Part shown: positions 32,829 through 41,862 of the stretch, one piece after another
How positions within the stretch are numbered: position 1 is the stretch's first letter
Layout: the number at the start of each line of letters is the position of its first letter
NCBI GenBank assembly: GCA_030611315.1
Contig: JAUWPZ010000012.1
Span: forward strand, 1 to 44,011
Reading direction: 5' to 3'
Length of the DNA: 44,011 bases
Source of the DNA: Sedimentisphaerales bacterium
GTDB lineage: Bacteria > Planctomycetota > Phycisphaerae > Sedimentisphaerales > Anaerobacaceae
The notes under the pieces: model-generated
Told to the model about the DNA's origin: nothing
What the model saw: the letters and a program-made list of their open reading frames with translations, nothing else
Database searches by the model: none
Program-made: the position numbers and the translations under genes

Positions 32829-33173
32829 CTATGCGTTTTTCTTTTTGTCGCTTTTGCCGGATTTGGGTGTGTCCTCAGACTTGGATTTGTCACCCGGCTT
32901 TGAATCTTTGCTTTCGCTGGTGGTTTTCTTTTTTGCATCGCCCGTCTCACCCGTGCTTTTCTCGCTTTTTTCAGCCTTTTTATAGCTTTCGCTTCTGTAG
33001 TCCGTTTCATAGAATCCGGACCCTTTGAATATCACCCCCGACCCGGCACCGATGAGCCGTTTTAATTTGTTCTTCCCGCACTTGGTGCACTTTCTGATGG
33101 GTTTGGCCGTTATACTCTGAAATGCCTCGAACTCGCACCCGCAATTGTCACATACATAGTCATAAGTCGGCAT
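32829..33173 (-). CDS. FmdB-family zinc-ribbon protein
   Basis: 114 aa. The opening MPTYDYVCDNCGCEFEAFQS and KCTKCGKNKLKRLIG supply two CxxC pairs for a zinc ribbon, the pattern of FmdB-type regulatory proteins. GSGFYETDYRS follows, as is common in the family. The last 45 residues are a low-complexity Lys/Ser/Asp tail. It is the last gene of the minus-strand chaperone block, 5 bp after grpE. The role is unknown; a regulatory or redox part in the stress response is inferred from position only. Confidence 0.88.
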   Translation of the reverse strand: MPTYDYVCDNCGCEFEAFQSITAKPIRKCTKCGKNKLKRLIGAGSGVIFKGSGFYETDYRSESYKKAEKSEKSTGETGDAKKKTTSESKDSKPGDKSKSEDTPKSGKSDKKKNA

Positions 33174-33178
33174 AACTC

Positions 33179-33793
33179 TTACTCCGTCTCCGTAGTCTCG
33201 CGCTCATCGATTGTGTCAAACTCTTCACTCGGCTGCTCCGCCGTCTCTGCTTGTCCCTGCGTCGGCTCTTCCGATGCCGGCTTATTGACTATCACCTTGC
33301 TGGGCCGAATCACTCGCCCGTTGAGCGTATAGCCCGTTTGAAACTCCTCGAGCACGATGCCTTCTTCCCTCTCCGGCTCACTCTTTTGCATCACCGCCTC
33401 GTGCACCGCCGGGTCGAACTTCTCACCGGCTGCCGTTATCCGCTCGACACCGTGCGATTTGAGAATATCCAGCATTTGGTCGTAGATAATCTGTATCCCC
33501 TTGACAAAGACCTCCGCATTTTCCGCCGACCGTGCATTTTGAAGCGTATGTTCGAAATTATCCAGGGCCGGCAGAAGCGTTTTGATTATCTTTTCCCTTT
33601 CGTACGCTATCGCCTCGGCGACTTGTTTCGGCGCCCGCTTCTGGAAGTTTGCATAGTCGGCGCTCACACGCTGCAGCTTGCCGAAAAGCTCGTCTTTTTC
33701 TTCCTGCAGGCTGTCTATTTTGTCGCGAAGTTCTTCCAGCTCATTCTTCTTCGGCCCGGATTCTTTTGGTTTTTCTTTTCTTTTCGGTCTCAT
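33179..33793 (-). CDS. grpE: Nucleotide exchange factor GrpE
   Basis: 204 aa. A long N-terminal coiled coil ([20 protein letters not shown]) leads to [20 protein letters not shown], the family motif, and then to the beta-wing domain ([40 protein letters not shown]). It releases ADP from DnaK. dnaK itself is not in the window. The start overlaps the dnaJ stop by 4 bp. The C-terminus is acidic and unstructured. Confidence 0.95.
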   Translation of the reverse strand: MRPKRKEKPKESGPKKNELEELRDKIDSLQEEKDELFGKLQRVSADYANFQKRAPKQVAEAIAYEREKIIKTLLPALDNFEHTLQNARSAENAEVFVKGIQIIYDQMLDILKSHGVERITAAGEKFDPAVHEAVMQKSEPEREEGIVLEEFQTGYTLNGRVIRPSKVIVNKPASEEPTQGQAETAEQPSEEFDTIDERETTETE

Positions 33794-34935
33794 CGGTTGT
33801 TACCAAAATATTTCTTAACTTTCTCGAAAAAGCGAGTCGATTGCGGAGAAACGCTTTTATTTTCGATTTTAGCGAATTCTCTCAGCAGCTCTTCCTGTTT
33901 TGCGTTCAGCTTCGCCGGCGTTTCGATTATAATTTGCACGAGCTGGTCGCCGGTTCGCTTCGTCCTGATGTCCGGCAGCCCCTGGCCTTTTATCCTGAAG
34001 ACGCTTCCGTATTGTGTCCCTGCCGGGATTTTCAGTCCTCTTGTCCCGTCCAGGCTTGGCACGTCGATAGTGGTCCCCAGGGCCGCTTGTGAAAAGCTTA
34101 TCGGGACAACCGCGATAAGGTTGTTCCCGTCTCGTTGCAGAAATTCGTGCTGCTTTACCCTGACGTAGCAATAGAGGTCTCCTCTTGGCCCGCCGTTTCG
34201 ACCGGGTTCGCCTTCGCTCGTCACTCGTATTCCCTGGCCTTCGTGAACGCCGGGCGGTATCTTGATTTCGACGACCCTTTTCTTGGGCATTCTGCCGCTG
34301 CCCTTGCATTTCTTACAAGGCGTCGTAATTACTTGGCCGCTGCCTCTGCATTGTCGGCACGTCGAGACCATCTGGAAGAAGCCGCCGCTTTTTACCACCT
34401 GCCCGCTTCCCCCGCAGCTTGGGCATTTACCCGGCGATGTCCCTTTTGCGCACCCGCTGCCCCTGCACTCCGGACATATATCCTGGCGGGTAAATTCGAT
34501 GGTTTTTTCGGTTCCTTTGGCGATATCGTTGAGTGTCAGGTCCACCGAGGTTTCCAGGTCATAGCCTCGCGTCGGCCCGGCTCGCCTCGACCTTCTTTGG
34601 CCGCCCATCCCGAAAAGGTCGCCGAATCCTCCGAATCCGCCTAAGATATCTTCGAATATACTCCCGATGTCCTGCCATCGCATATGCGAGTAGTCGCGCA
34701 TCCCCATTCCGCGAAGACCTTCATGGCCGAACTGGTCGTAGCGCTGGCGCTTGTCGGAGTCGCTCAGTACCTCATAAGCCTCGGCGCACTCCTTGAACTT
34801 GGCCTCGGCGTCCTTATCATCAGGGTTCTTGTCCGGATGATATTTCATCGCCATTCGCCGGTACGCACGTTTGATTTCGTCCGCCGTGGCGCTCTTGCCG
34901 ACACCTAAAACCTTGTAATAATCACGTTTAGCCAT
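33790..34935 (-). CDS. dnaJ: Chaperone DnaJ
   Basis: 381 aa from the ATG at 34935 ([20 protein letters not shown]); six further in-frame codons upstream are repeat sequence. The J domain contains the HPD motif ([11 protein letters not shown]). A Gly/Phe-rich stretch ([15 protein letters not shown]) follows. Four CxxCxGxG zinc motifs are intact: [24 protein letters not shown] and CKKCKGSG. A complete C-terminal substrate-binding domain follows. It is a type I DnaJ that delivers clients to DnaK. It is followed directly by grpE and preceded by the second groEL. Confidence 0.96.
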   Translation of the reverse strand: MAKRDYYKVLGVGKSATADEIKRAYRRMAMKYHPDKNPDDKDAEAKFKECAEAYEVLSDSDKRQRYDQFGHEGLRGMGMRDYSHMRWQDIGSIFEDILGGFGGFGDLFGMGGQRRSRRAGPTRGYDLETSVDLTLNDIAKGTEKTIEFTRQDICPECRGSGCAKGTSPGKCPSCGGSGQVVKSGGFFQMVSTCRQCRGSGQVITTPCKKCKGSGRMPKKRVVEIKIPPGVHEGQGIRVTSEGEPGRNGGPRGDLYCYVRVKQHEFLQRDGNNLIAVVPISFSQAALGTTIDVPSLDGTRGLKIPAGTQYGSVFRIKGQGLPDIRTKRTGDQLVQIIIETPAKLNAKQEELLREFAKIENKSVSPQSTRFFEKVKKYFGNNR

Positions 34936-34936
34936 G

Positions 34937-35062
34937 TTCTCGCATTGCGTCAATCTCGTATTGCGTCGTGCGTATCGCGTATATCGTCTTGCTCATCCAA
35001 CGTCATTCCTGCGCAGCAAGCAGGAATCTACTATACCCTATTCGCTATACGCTGCACGCTAT
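34937..35062. repeat. Composite repeat between groEL and dnaJ, with CATTCCTGC palindrome
   Basis: GCATTGCGTCAATCTCGTATTG-type words (about 34943-34985) and CTATTCGCTATACGCTGCAC words (about 35038-35062) surround an 8-bp perfect hairpin (ATTCCTGC 35005-35012 with GCAGGAAT 35020-35027). The hairpin closely resembles the GTCATTCC...GGAAT palindromes common in environmental genomes. It may terminate groEL transcription or only be a mobile palindrome. The tract provides the groEL stop codon and the leader of dnaJ. Confidence 0.7.
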
Positions 35063-36687
35063 CTTACCGAGCCCGGAATCGGTTCTTCGTCTTTGTCCTT
35101 GTCTTTGAGTTCTGTTACTAATACGTTGGTTGTCAGCATCAGTCCTGCTACGGAAGCTGCCGTTTCAAGTGCGGTCCTCGCGACCTTTGCCGGGTCGATA
35201 ATACCCGCTTTGAACATATCAACGAACTCGCCCGTATTGGCATTATAGCCGATGTTGCCTTTTTTCTCAAGTTTTTCGAGAAGTTGGGCTACAACCACGT
35301 CGCCCTGGTCGCCGGAATTATCCACGATTTGCATCGTCGGTTTTTTCAACGCGTTGCATACAATGTCAAATCCTATCTTTTCATCGCCTCTGGCCTTGGC
35401 CCTGGCATTTTGGACCTTGCTGATTGCACGCAGGAACACGACTCCGCCGCCCGCAACGACGCCTTCTTCGATTGCCGCTCTTGTGGCGTGAAGCGCATTT
35501 TCCAGAAGGTCTTTGCGCTCCTTCATTTCTGTCTCCGTTGCCGCGCCGGCCTTGATGACCGCCACTCCGCCCGTCAGTTTGGCAAGACGTTCCTGCAGCT
35601 TTTCACGGTCGTAGTCGCTGGTCGTTTTCTCTATCTGATTGCGGATTTGGTCGCACCGCCCGGTGATGTCCTTCTCTTTCCCCGCGCCTTCGATTATCGT
35701 GGTTGTGTCCTTGTCCACAACGATTTTCTTGGCCTGACCTAACTGCGTCAGCTCGATGTTCTCAAGTTTAATGCCCAAATCTTCGGTAATCACCTGTCCG
35801 CCGGTCGAGATACCTATGTCGGCCAACATCGCCTTCCTGCGGTCTCCGAAGCCGGGGGCCTTGACGGCGCAGATTCGTAACACGCCTTGCAGCCGGTTGA
35901 TAACCAATGCCGCCAGCGCCTCGCCCTCAACCTCTTCTGCGATAATCAACAGGGGCCTGGCTACCTGGGCGACCTTTTCCAGAAGAGGGATAATCTCGCG
36001 AACGTTGGATATCTTCTTCTCGTGCAGCAGGATATAGACATCCTCCATGACCGCTTCGAGAGTATCGGCATTAGTCATAAAATATGGGGACATATATCCC
36101 TTGTCGAACTGCATGCCTTCCACTACGTTCAGCTCGCTTTCCATCCCTTTGCCTTCTTCAACCTCGATAACGCCCTCGGCGCCGACGGCCTCGAAGGCCT
36201 CGGCTAAGATTTCCCCGACTTGTGGGTCGTTGTTTGAGCTTATCGTTGCCACCTTGGCGATGTTGTCACGGTTTTTTACCGGGACGCTGACCGACTTGAT
36301 GAATCTCGTCGCAACTTCGGCTGCATTATTGATACCTCGCTGAATAGCCATTGGGTTTGAACCGACCGTTACGTGCTTTAAACCCTCGTTGTAAATCGCT
36401 TCGGCCAGGACAGTCGAGGTTGTTGTGCCGTCGCCGACAATATCGGATGTCTTGCTCGCGACCTCATTGACCATCTTCGCGCCCATGTTCTTGAACGGCT
36501 CTGGAAGCTCGATTTCCTTGCTTACAGAGACGCCGTCCTTCGTTACTTTCGGAGGGCCCCAGCTCTTGTGCAGTATCACGTTCTTGCCAGTCGGGCCGAG
36601 AGTAATTTTCACCGCTTCAGCTAATTGAGACAAACCTTCCTTAAGCTCTCTTCGTCCTGTATCGTCAAACATTAATTGCTTTGCCAT
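35059..36687 (-). CDS. groEL: 60-kDa chaperonin GroEL, second copy, without GGM tail
   Basis: 542 aa. Core motifs are complete: [20 protein letters not shown] near the start, [17 protein letters not shown] (ATP site), [20 protein letters not shown] and [15 protein letters not shown]. It ends in [13 protein letters not shown] instead of the usual Gly-Gly-Met repeat tail. It differs considerably from the other GroEL of this window, so the two are old paralogues rather than a recent duplication. Assembly into 14-mers with the single GroES is expected. The gene lies 70 bp after groES in the same direction. Confidence 0.96.
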   Translation of the reverse strand: MAKQLMFDDTGRRELKEGLSQLAEAVKITLGPTGKNVILHKSWGPPKVTKDGVSVSKEIELPEPFKNMGAKMVNEVASKTSDIVGDGTTTSTVLAEAIYNEGLKHVTVGSNPMAIQRGINNAAEVATRFIKSVSVPVKNRDNIAKVATISSNNDPQVGEILAEAFEAVGAEGVIEVEEGKGMESELNVVEGMQFDKGYMSPYFMTNADTLEAVMEDVYILLHEKKISNVREIIPLLEKVAQVARPLLIIAEEVEGEALAALVINRLQGVLRICAVKAPGFGDRRKAMLADIGISTGGQVITEDLGIKLENIELTQLGQAKKIVVDKDTTTIIEGAGKEKDITGRCDQIRNQIEKTTSDYDREKLQERLAKLTGGVAVIKAGAATETEMKERKDLLENALHATRAAIEEGVVAGGGVVFLRAISKVQNARAKARGDEKIGFDIVCNALKKPTMQIVDNSGDQGDVVVAQLLEKLEKKGNIGYNANTGEFVDMFKAGIIDPAKVARTALETAASVAGLMLTTNVLVTELKDKDKDEEPIPGSVR

Positions 36688-36757
36688 TTTTTATCACCTC
36701 TTGTTATTAAGTTTACTTTTTGGCTTTTCCCTTTTTACTTTTTACTTTTCCCTTTTT

Positions 36758-37048
36758 CTACCTCTCAACGATTCCAAGAATGTCACTTTCCCGCAGAATC
36801 ACGTATGGTTCCCCGTCTATCTCGATGTCGGAACCGATGTATTTTGCGTAGATAACCTCGTCCTTGTTCTTAACGGACATCTTAACGCGCTTGCCGTCGT
36901 CGAGCAGCTTGCCCGGCCCGGTCGCGACAATCTTGCCAATCTGGGGCTTTTCCTTGGCGGTATCCGGAAGAATGATTCCGCCGGTCGTTTTCTCTTCCGC
37001 CTCTGATTGTTTGATTACGATTCTGTCATCCAGGGGTTTAAGCTTCAT
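36758..37048 (-). CDS. groES: Co-chaperonin GroES
   Basis: 96 aa, the normal length. The family opening [20 protein letters not shown] and the mobile loop [19 protein letters not shown] are present, followed by [23 protein letters not shown] precedes the ATG at good spacing. It caps the GroEL cavity. It lies between the two groEL genes, so either or both could use it. Confidence 0.96.
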   Translation of the reverse strand: MKLKPLDDRIVIKQSEAEEKTTGGIILPDTAKEKPQIGKIVATGPGKLLDDGKRVKMSVKNKDEVIYAKYIGSDIEIDGEPYVILRESDILGIVER

Positions 37049-37153
37049 AACTTACTCCTTCATTATGTCTTCGTTTTATTTTCTGATTGTTTATTTGCCT
37101 TTGATTCTGTTCCTCGCAAGGTTCAGGTACATCTCTGACAATGAGCTTTATGA

Positions 37154-38833
37154 CTACATCATACCGCCCATGCCACCCATGTCGCCCATGCCTCCCATGC
37201 CGCCCATGCCGCCTTCCATGCCGGGTCCGCCCGGAGGCATGTCGCCTTTTTCCGTGGGTTTCTCGGTTACAAGGCAGTCGGTTGTCAGCAGCAACCCGGC
37301 TATACTCACCGCGTTTTGAAGAGCAATACGCGTTACCTTTGCCGGGTCGATAATACCTGCCTCGAGCAAATCTTCGTATGTGTCCGTGTCGGCGTTGTAG
37401 CCGAAGCCGCCTTTACCTTCTGCGACCTTGTTGACCACGAGATTCGGCGTTGCCCCTGCGTTGTAGGCAATGTAGTAACAGGGCTTGGAAAGTGAATTTG
37501 CCAGAATATTCGCGCCGGTTTGCTCGTCGCCCTTGAGTTTCAGTTGTTTGACTGTGTTTGTACAGCGGATAAGCGATACTCCTCCGCCGGGCACAATACC
37601 TTCCTCGATTGCCGCTCTGGTGGCGTGAAGCGCATCTTCGATGCGTGCCTTTATCTCTTTCATTTCCGCTTCACTTGCAGCGCCGACATTGATTTGGGCG
37701 ACGCCCCCGGTCAGCTTGGCTAATCGCTCCTGTAGTTTCTCGCGGTCGTAATCGCTGGTCGTGATTTCGATTTCGCTTTGGATTTGCTTGATTCTGCCGC
37801 TGATGGCTGCCTGGCTGCCGGCGCCTTCGATGATGATTGTATCGTCGTTGTCGATGGTTACCTTCTTGGCCTGGCCGAGCTGTTTGATACTGATATTTTC
37901 CATCTCGATGCCAAGGTCCTTGAAGATAGGTTCTGCGCCTGTCAGTGCCGCTATGTCCTGCAGCATTGCTTTTCTACGGTCGCCGTAGCCGGGCGCCTTG
38001 ACGGCTGCTACCTGCAGGATGCCCTTTAGTTTGTTCACCACCAGTGTCGCCAGCGCCTCGTTTTCAACGTCTTCTGCGATAATCAACAGCGGCTTTTTGT
38101 TTTTTGCAACCTTCTCCAGAAGCGGCACGAGCTTTGCCACATTGCTGATTTTCTCCTCATAAACGAGGATAAACGGCTTTTCCAGCTCGCATACCATATT
38201 TTCGGTGTCCGTTGCGAAGTGAGGGGAAAGGTAGCCGCGGTCAAACTGCATACCTTCGACAAAATCTACCGTCGTATCGAAGCTTTTGCCCTCTTCCACG
38301 GTGATAACGCCGTCTTTTCCGACTCGCTGAAAGGCCTCGGCCATAATTTTGCCGATTTCGACGTCGTTATTGGCGGATACCGACGCTATGTTGATGATAT
38401 CGTCGATTTTTTTGATATCGACGGGCTTTGCCAGCTTGGCAAGCTTGTCGGTAGCGGCTTTGGCGGCCTTTTGCATGCCGCGGTTCAGGGCCATGGCGTC
38501 GGCACCGGCCGCGAGGTTCTTGTAGGCGTCTTTGAAAAGCGCCTCGGTGAGCACAGTCGCGGTTGTGGTGCCGTCGCCGGCGATTTTCGAGGTTTTGCTG
38601 GCGGCTTCTTTGACTAATTTTGCGCCGAGATTTTCGCTTTTGTTGACCAGGTCAATCTCCTCGGCGACGGTAACGCCGTCCTTGGTAACGGTTGGGCCGC
38701 CCCAGCTTTTATCGAGGATGGCGTTTCGGCCTCTTGGGCCGAGGGTTGGTTTTACCGCTGCTGCGAGTTTTTCGACGCCGGCGAGCAGTCCGGCTCTTGC
38801 ATCAGCTTCAAATGCTAATTCTTTAGCTGCCAT
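37154..38833 (-). CDS. groEL: 60-kDa chaperonin GroEL, first copy, with GGM tail
   Basis: 559 aa. It opens with [20 protein letters not shown] and [20 protein letters not shown]; the ATP site is [29 protein letters not shown] lies in the C-terminal equatorial domain. It ends in [19 protein letters not shown], the classical tail that lines the cavity floor. This is likely the housekeeping copy. It is the first gene of the minus-strand chaperone block. No CIRCE element (TTAGCACTC-N9-GAGTGCTAA) is seen upstream. AGGAGA lies a few bases before the ATG. Confidence 0.96.
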   Translation of the reverse strand: MAAKELAFEADARAGLLAGVEKLAAAVKPTLGPRGRNAILDKSWGGPTVTKDGVTVAEEIDLVNKSENLGAKLVKEAASKTSKIAGDGTTTATVLTEALFKDAYKNLAAGADAMALNRGMQKAAKAATDKLAKLAKPVDIKKIDDIINIASVSANNDVEIGKIMAEAFQRVGKDGVITVEEGKSFDTTVDFVEGMQFDRGYLSPHFATDTENMVCELEKPFILVYEEKISNVAKLVPLLEKVAKNKKPLLIIAEDVENEALATLVVNKLKGILQVAAVKAPGYGDRRKAMLQDIAALTGAEPIFKDLGIEMENISIKQLGQAKKVTIDNDDTIIIEGAGSQAAISGRIKQIQSEIEITTSDYDREKLQERLAKLTGGVAQINVGAASEAEMKEIKARIEDALHATRAAIEEGIVPGGGVSLIRCTNTVKQLKLKGDEQTGANILANSLSKPCYYIAYNAGATPNLVVNKVAEGKGGFGYNADTDTYEDLLEAGIIDPAKVTRIALQNAVSIAGLLLTTDCLVTEKPTEKGDMPPGGPGMEGGMGGMGGMGDMGGMGGMM

Positions 38834-39434
38834 AATTACCTATCTCCTTTATTGATAATGGTTTAACTGTGTGCTTATTTAGTTTCCCGATGGTTAGTCC
38901 TTATTTCATTTTGCGCATAAACAAAAACTATAAAACTGCAAAAGATATACCAGCTATAGTTCGGCAGGGTGTTGATTTTGGTTGGGATGGCGTAAGTGAT
39001 TTACAGAAAAGCAATTACGGCAGTTAAAAATTGGCAATATCTTGAGCCGGGCTGGCGGAGCGGCCGAGAAAGATGCCAATTTTGGCATAAAATAAGGAGC
39101 TAATACGCCAATCTGACAGGGCGGGAGTGAATGTAGGGGATAGGACGGAGGACAGGAGAAATCTAATCGCGGAGAACGCGGATTAAATGGATTTACTACA
39201 AGAAGAACGGCCAGAGAGAATTATTGAAAGATGAGGGCTAAAGCTGTAAATTATAGCGTGGCAACCTTGAGTGCGGCGACATAAGAGATAAAAAATCAAG
39301 GTGCAAAAAGCAAAATTACGGTGTAAGATTCAAAGTTGTGGATTCCGTGTCAAGCATGACATGATAATGACAGGTAGCCCCGGCGTGGCCGTGGAGATGA
39401 CGAGTTTGGGGAAAGCCTGGGTGGGGATTAATTT
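38834..39434. other. 601-bp intergenic region upstream of groEL and the nucleoside transporter
   Basis: No gene is supported. It holds an imperfect hairpin (39031-39079) and an overlapping palindrome (ATGCCAA-TT-TTGGCAT, 39073-39088), a purine-rich stretch near 39120-39180 with CGCGGAGAACGCGGATT, and an AAAAATCAAGGTGCAAAAAG-type string (about 39283-39312) related to the repeat after hicA. It should contain divergent promoters for the chaperone block and the transporter, which I cannot place. Confidence 0.5.
39073..39088. promoter_or_regulatory. Palindrome ATGCCAA-TT-TTGGCAT, possible operator
   Basis: Two perfect 7-bp arms are separated by 2 bp. It lies 240 bp upstream of the first groEL and about 345 bp upstream of the transporter gene. 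Regulation of either is speculative. Confidence 0.35.
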
Positions 39435-40751
39435 ATGGATATATATAATCTTATCAGCTTTGGGGGGATATTTGTTTTGGTGGGGATTGCGTGGGTATTG
39501 TCGGCTGAGAAGCGGAATATGAACTGGCGGGTCATCGGGTGGGGGATTGGGCTGCAAATACTCATCGCAGTATTTATCTTTGTTGTTCCGGCGGGGGCGA
39601 AGGTGTTTCTTGTTGTCAACGACGTCGTAGTAGAGGTGCTGGATTCGGCGTCGGCGGGGGCGAAGTTTGTATTCGGGAGATTGGCGCTTGGGCCGGGACA
39701 GTCGAATGAGAGCGGGGAGGAATCGCTCGGGTTTATCTTAGCGTTTCAGGCGTTTCCGACGATTATTTTCTTCTCGGCGCTTATCGCGGTTCTGTACTTC
39801 TTTAAGATTATGCCGCTGGTCATCAGGGGCTTTGCTTATGTGTTTACGAAGTTGATGAGAATATCCGGCGCCGAATCGCTGGTTGCGGCGAGCAATATTT
39901 TCGTGGGTATCGAATCGGCCATAACTGTTAAGCCGTATCTTGGCAAGATGACCAGGTCGGAGATGTGCACGATTTTGACCGCGGGGATGGCGACGGTTGC
40001 ATCGAATGTTTTGGCGCTGTACGTGTTCAGCCTGCAGGAGCAATTTCCGACAATCGCAGGGCATCTGGTTTCGGCGTCGCTGCTGTCGGCGCCGGCAGCG
40101 CTTGTTATGTCGAAGATTATCCTGCCTGAGAGCGAACAGCCGATAACGCTTGGTGTGCACGTTCAGCCGTTTTACGAGAAGGATAACAGCCTTTTTGAAG
40201 CGATTGTTAACGGGGCGAATGCCGGTGTTAAGATGATAGCCGGGATAGTGGCGCTTCTGATAGCGGTTTTGGGATTGGTGGCGCTTGTTGATTTGCTTTT
40301 GTCGGTTTTTGGGTCGGGGATTGGTTATGTATTCGGAGTCGAGTTGCAGTTGTCTTTGAAGGAGATATTCGGTTATATATTTTATCCAGTCACGTTGATA
40401 CTGGGTGTTCCGCCGTCGGATGCCGGGGAGATTTCAAAAATTATCGGAGAGCGTTTGATAGTTACAGAGGTTGTGTCGTATAAGGACCTGGCAAGTGCGC
40501 TGGAGCAGGATGTATTGCAGCATCCGCGTTCGGCGGTAGTCGCTACTTACGCGTTGTGCGGGTTTGCACATGTTGCATCGATGGCTATTTTTGTCGGCGG
40601 AGTATGTGCGCTGGCTCCTGAGAGGATGCGCAATATAACATCGGTGGCATTTCGGGCATTAGTGGCAGCGACATTAGCGTGTCTTTTGACGGCTTGCGTT
40701 GCGGGGACATTCTTTACAGAGGGTTCGATTCTATTCGGGCAGGGAAGGTAG
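39435..40751 (+). CDS. Concentrative nucleoside transporter (NupC/CNT family)
   Basis: 438 aa. About 10 hydrophobic segments are seen. Family motifs are FAFQ-like LAFQAFPTIIFFSALIAVLY, GAESLVAASNIFVGIESAIT with the substrate-binding Q/E-rich half-helices, and ANAGVKMIAGIVALLIAVLG. GYIFYPVTLILGVPPSDA and SYALCGFAH-like TYALCGFAHVASMAIFVGG come in the second half. It couples nucleoside uptake to a sodium or proton gradient; the motif set fits NupC/CNT, and the ion cannot be told. ATG with a weak GGTGGGG upstream. It is the only gene in its transcription unit. Confidence 0.92.
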   Translation: MDIYNLISFGGIFVLVGIAWVLSAEKRNMNWRVIGWGIGLQILIAVFIFVVPAGAKVFLVVNDVVVEVLDSASAGAKFVFGRLALGPGQSNESGEESLGFILAFQAFPTIIFFSALIAVLYFFKIMPLVIRGFAYVFTKLMRISGAESLVAASNIFVGIESAITVKPYLGKMTRSEMCTILTAGMATVASNVLALYVFSLQEQFPTIAGHLVSASLLSAPAALVMSKIILPESEQPITLGVHVQPFYEKDNSLFEAIVNGANAGVKMIAGIVALLIAVLGLVALVDLLLSVFGSGIGYVFGVELQLSLKEIFGYIFYPVTLILGVPPSDAGEISKIIGERLIVTEVVSYKDLASALEQDVLQHPRSAVVATYALCGFAHVASMAIFVGGVCALAPERMRNITSVAFRALVAATLACLLTACVAGTFFTEGSILFGQGR

Positions 40752-40820
40752 GGAATTTAGAATATAGAATTTAGAATGTCGAGTGTCGAACGGGGAATAT
40801 CGAATGATGAAACAGGACGG

Positions 40821-41549
40821 TTAGCGAGGTTTTATAGTAACCTGGGGTGTGCGCAAGTAAAAAGGTGTTAGGGTAAGAGGGTCGGCGAATTGTCCGTCGA
40901 GGGCTTTTTTCCAGCCGATAGAATGAACATTCGCGGCCCGGGGAGACCAGTACTTTTCATCGAGGAATCGGATGCCGTTGGCTTTGAATTTATCCTTGTA
41001 GTAAAGCAGACCGTCACCGAGCAGCCAGATGGGTTTGTCGGCGGCCGCGAAGCGGTCGAGGAACTGCGAGGCGGTCATTAGGGAATCTGGAAGAGTTTTC
41101 TTCCAGATTTCGTCGCTTGTCTCTCGTCTCTCGTCGCTCGTACGTTTATATACGGTGATGAAGAACTGGCTGCGCTTGGCGTCGATGATGGTGGCGATTG
41201 TTTCGGGGCTCGAAGAGTTAAGTTCGATAACATTGGCGGCGATTACGTCGGTTGTGCAGACAGGTATGGTTTTTACGTTGTTGGCCAAGTGCATCGATTT
41301 TGCAATGGTTACTGCAATGCGAAGACCTGTGAAGCTGCCGGGTCCGATAGAGATGTAAATATGCTCGATTTGCCCTGGTTTTCGGCCAAAATCATCGAGG
41401 ATGCTGCAAATGGCAGGGAATATTTCGGCACTGTGCCTGATGGGCGCGGAAAATGTTGTTTCGGAGAGGAGTTCTTCGCCGAGTGCTATGGCGACCGAAC
41501 CTATTCGGCTTGAAGTTTCAACGGCTAATATCAGCGGTTTTAGTGTCAT
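40821..41549 (-). CDS. tsaB: tRNA threonylcarbamoyladenosine biosynthesis protein TsaB, with internal repeat insert
   Basis: 242 aa. ILAVETSSRIGSVAIALG at the N-terminus, HSAEIFPAICSILDD and the signature SIGPGSFTGLRIAVTIAKSM are the ASKHA-fold features of TsaB. It acts with TsaD and TsaE in making the t6A base next to the anticodon of ANN-decoding tRNAs. Around residues 136-150 the sequence KRTSDERRETSDEIWKKT is encoded by a GACGAGAGACGAGAGAC-type repeat (about 41117-41140), which appears to have inserted in frame in a surface loop. The C-terminal domain is complete enough (WLLGDGLLYYKDKF to YLRTPQ). Confidence 0.93.
   Translation of the reverse strand: MTLKPLILAVETSSRIGSVAIALGEELLSETTFSAPIRHSAEIFPAICSILDDFGRKPGQIEHIYISIGPGSFTGLRIAVTIAKSMHLANNVKTIPVCTTDVIAANVIELNSSSPETIATIIDAKRSQFFITVYKRTSDERRETSDEIWKKTLPDSLMTASQFLDRFAAADKPIWLLGDGLLYYKDKFKANGIRFLDEKYWSPRAANVHSIGWKKALDGQFADPLTLTPFYLRTPQVTIKPR
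41117..41140. repeat. GTCTCTCGTCTCTCGTCGCTCG repeat inside tsaB
   Basis: The run on the plus strand is GTCTCTCGTCTCTCGTCGCT and continues. It is of the type otherwise found at gene ends in this window, and it lies in frame in the tsaB coding sequence. Confidence 0.7.
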
Positions 41550-41862
41550 AAGGGGCGTTTTTGAGGGTGTCTTTGACAGGTTTTTCCAATAGTCTGATTT
41601 TGGCCTTGAAAAAAGCTGTTTTTTCGGGAGACTATTTTCTCTATATTCCCCAGAATTTCCAGTTTACCAAACAGTAACATTTGATATTATCGGTATGGTG
41701 GGTATAAATCAAATTTTTCCTTGCAAAAAGTTTTATTTTTTTATAGACTAAGGTAACATAAGTCTTGTCTAATCTTGAAATTGGAGGTTGTAAAAGACCA
41801 AAGACCGTTTTTTTGTTAAATGTTTTCTTTCGAGGGTGTTTTTTTAGGCAGGAGGTTTCGTT
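41550..41862. other. AT-rich intergenic region upstream of the edge gene
   Basis: No gene is seen. The stretch is rich in T-runs (about 41725-41742, 41808-41815, 41839-41845). TTGCAA (41721-41726) and a TATAGA (41742-41747) could be a poor promoter with 15-bp spacing. GGAGG at 41851-41855 is the ribosome-binding site of the next gene. Confidence 0.4.

Noticed and set aside
33251-34168. Long plus-strand frame opposite grpE and dnaJ
   Set aside because: It is a shadow of two well-conserved genes on the other strand; its translation has no domain and no ribosome-binding site.
38834-38950. CIRCE element upstream of groEL
   Set aside because: No TTAGCACTC...GAGTGCTAA-type inverted repeat is present here or upstream of groES and dnaJ.
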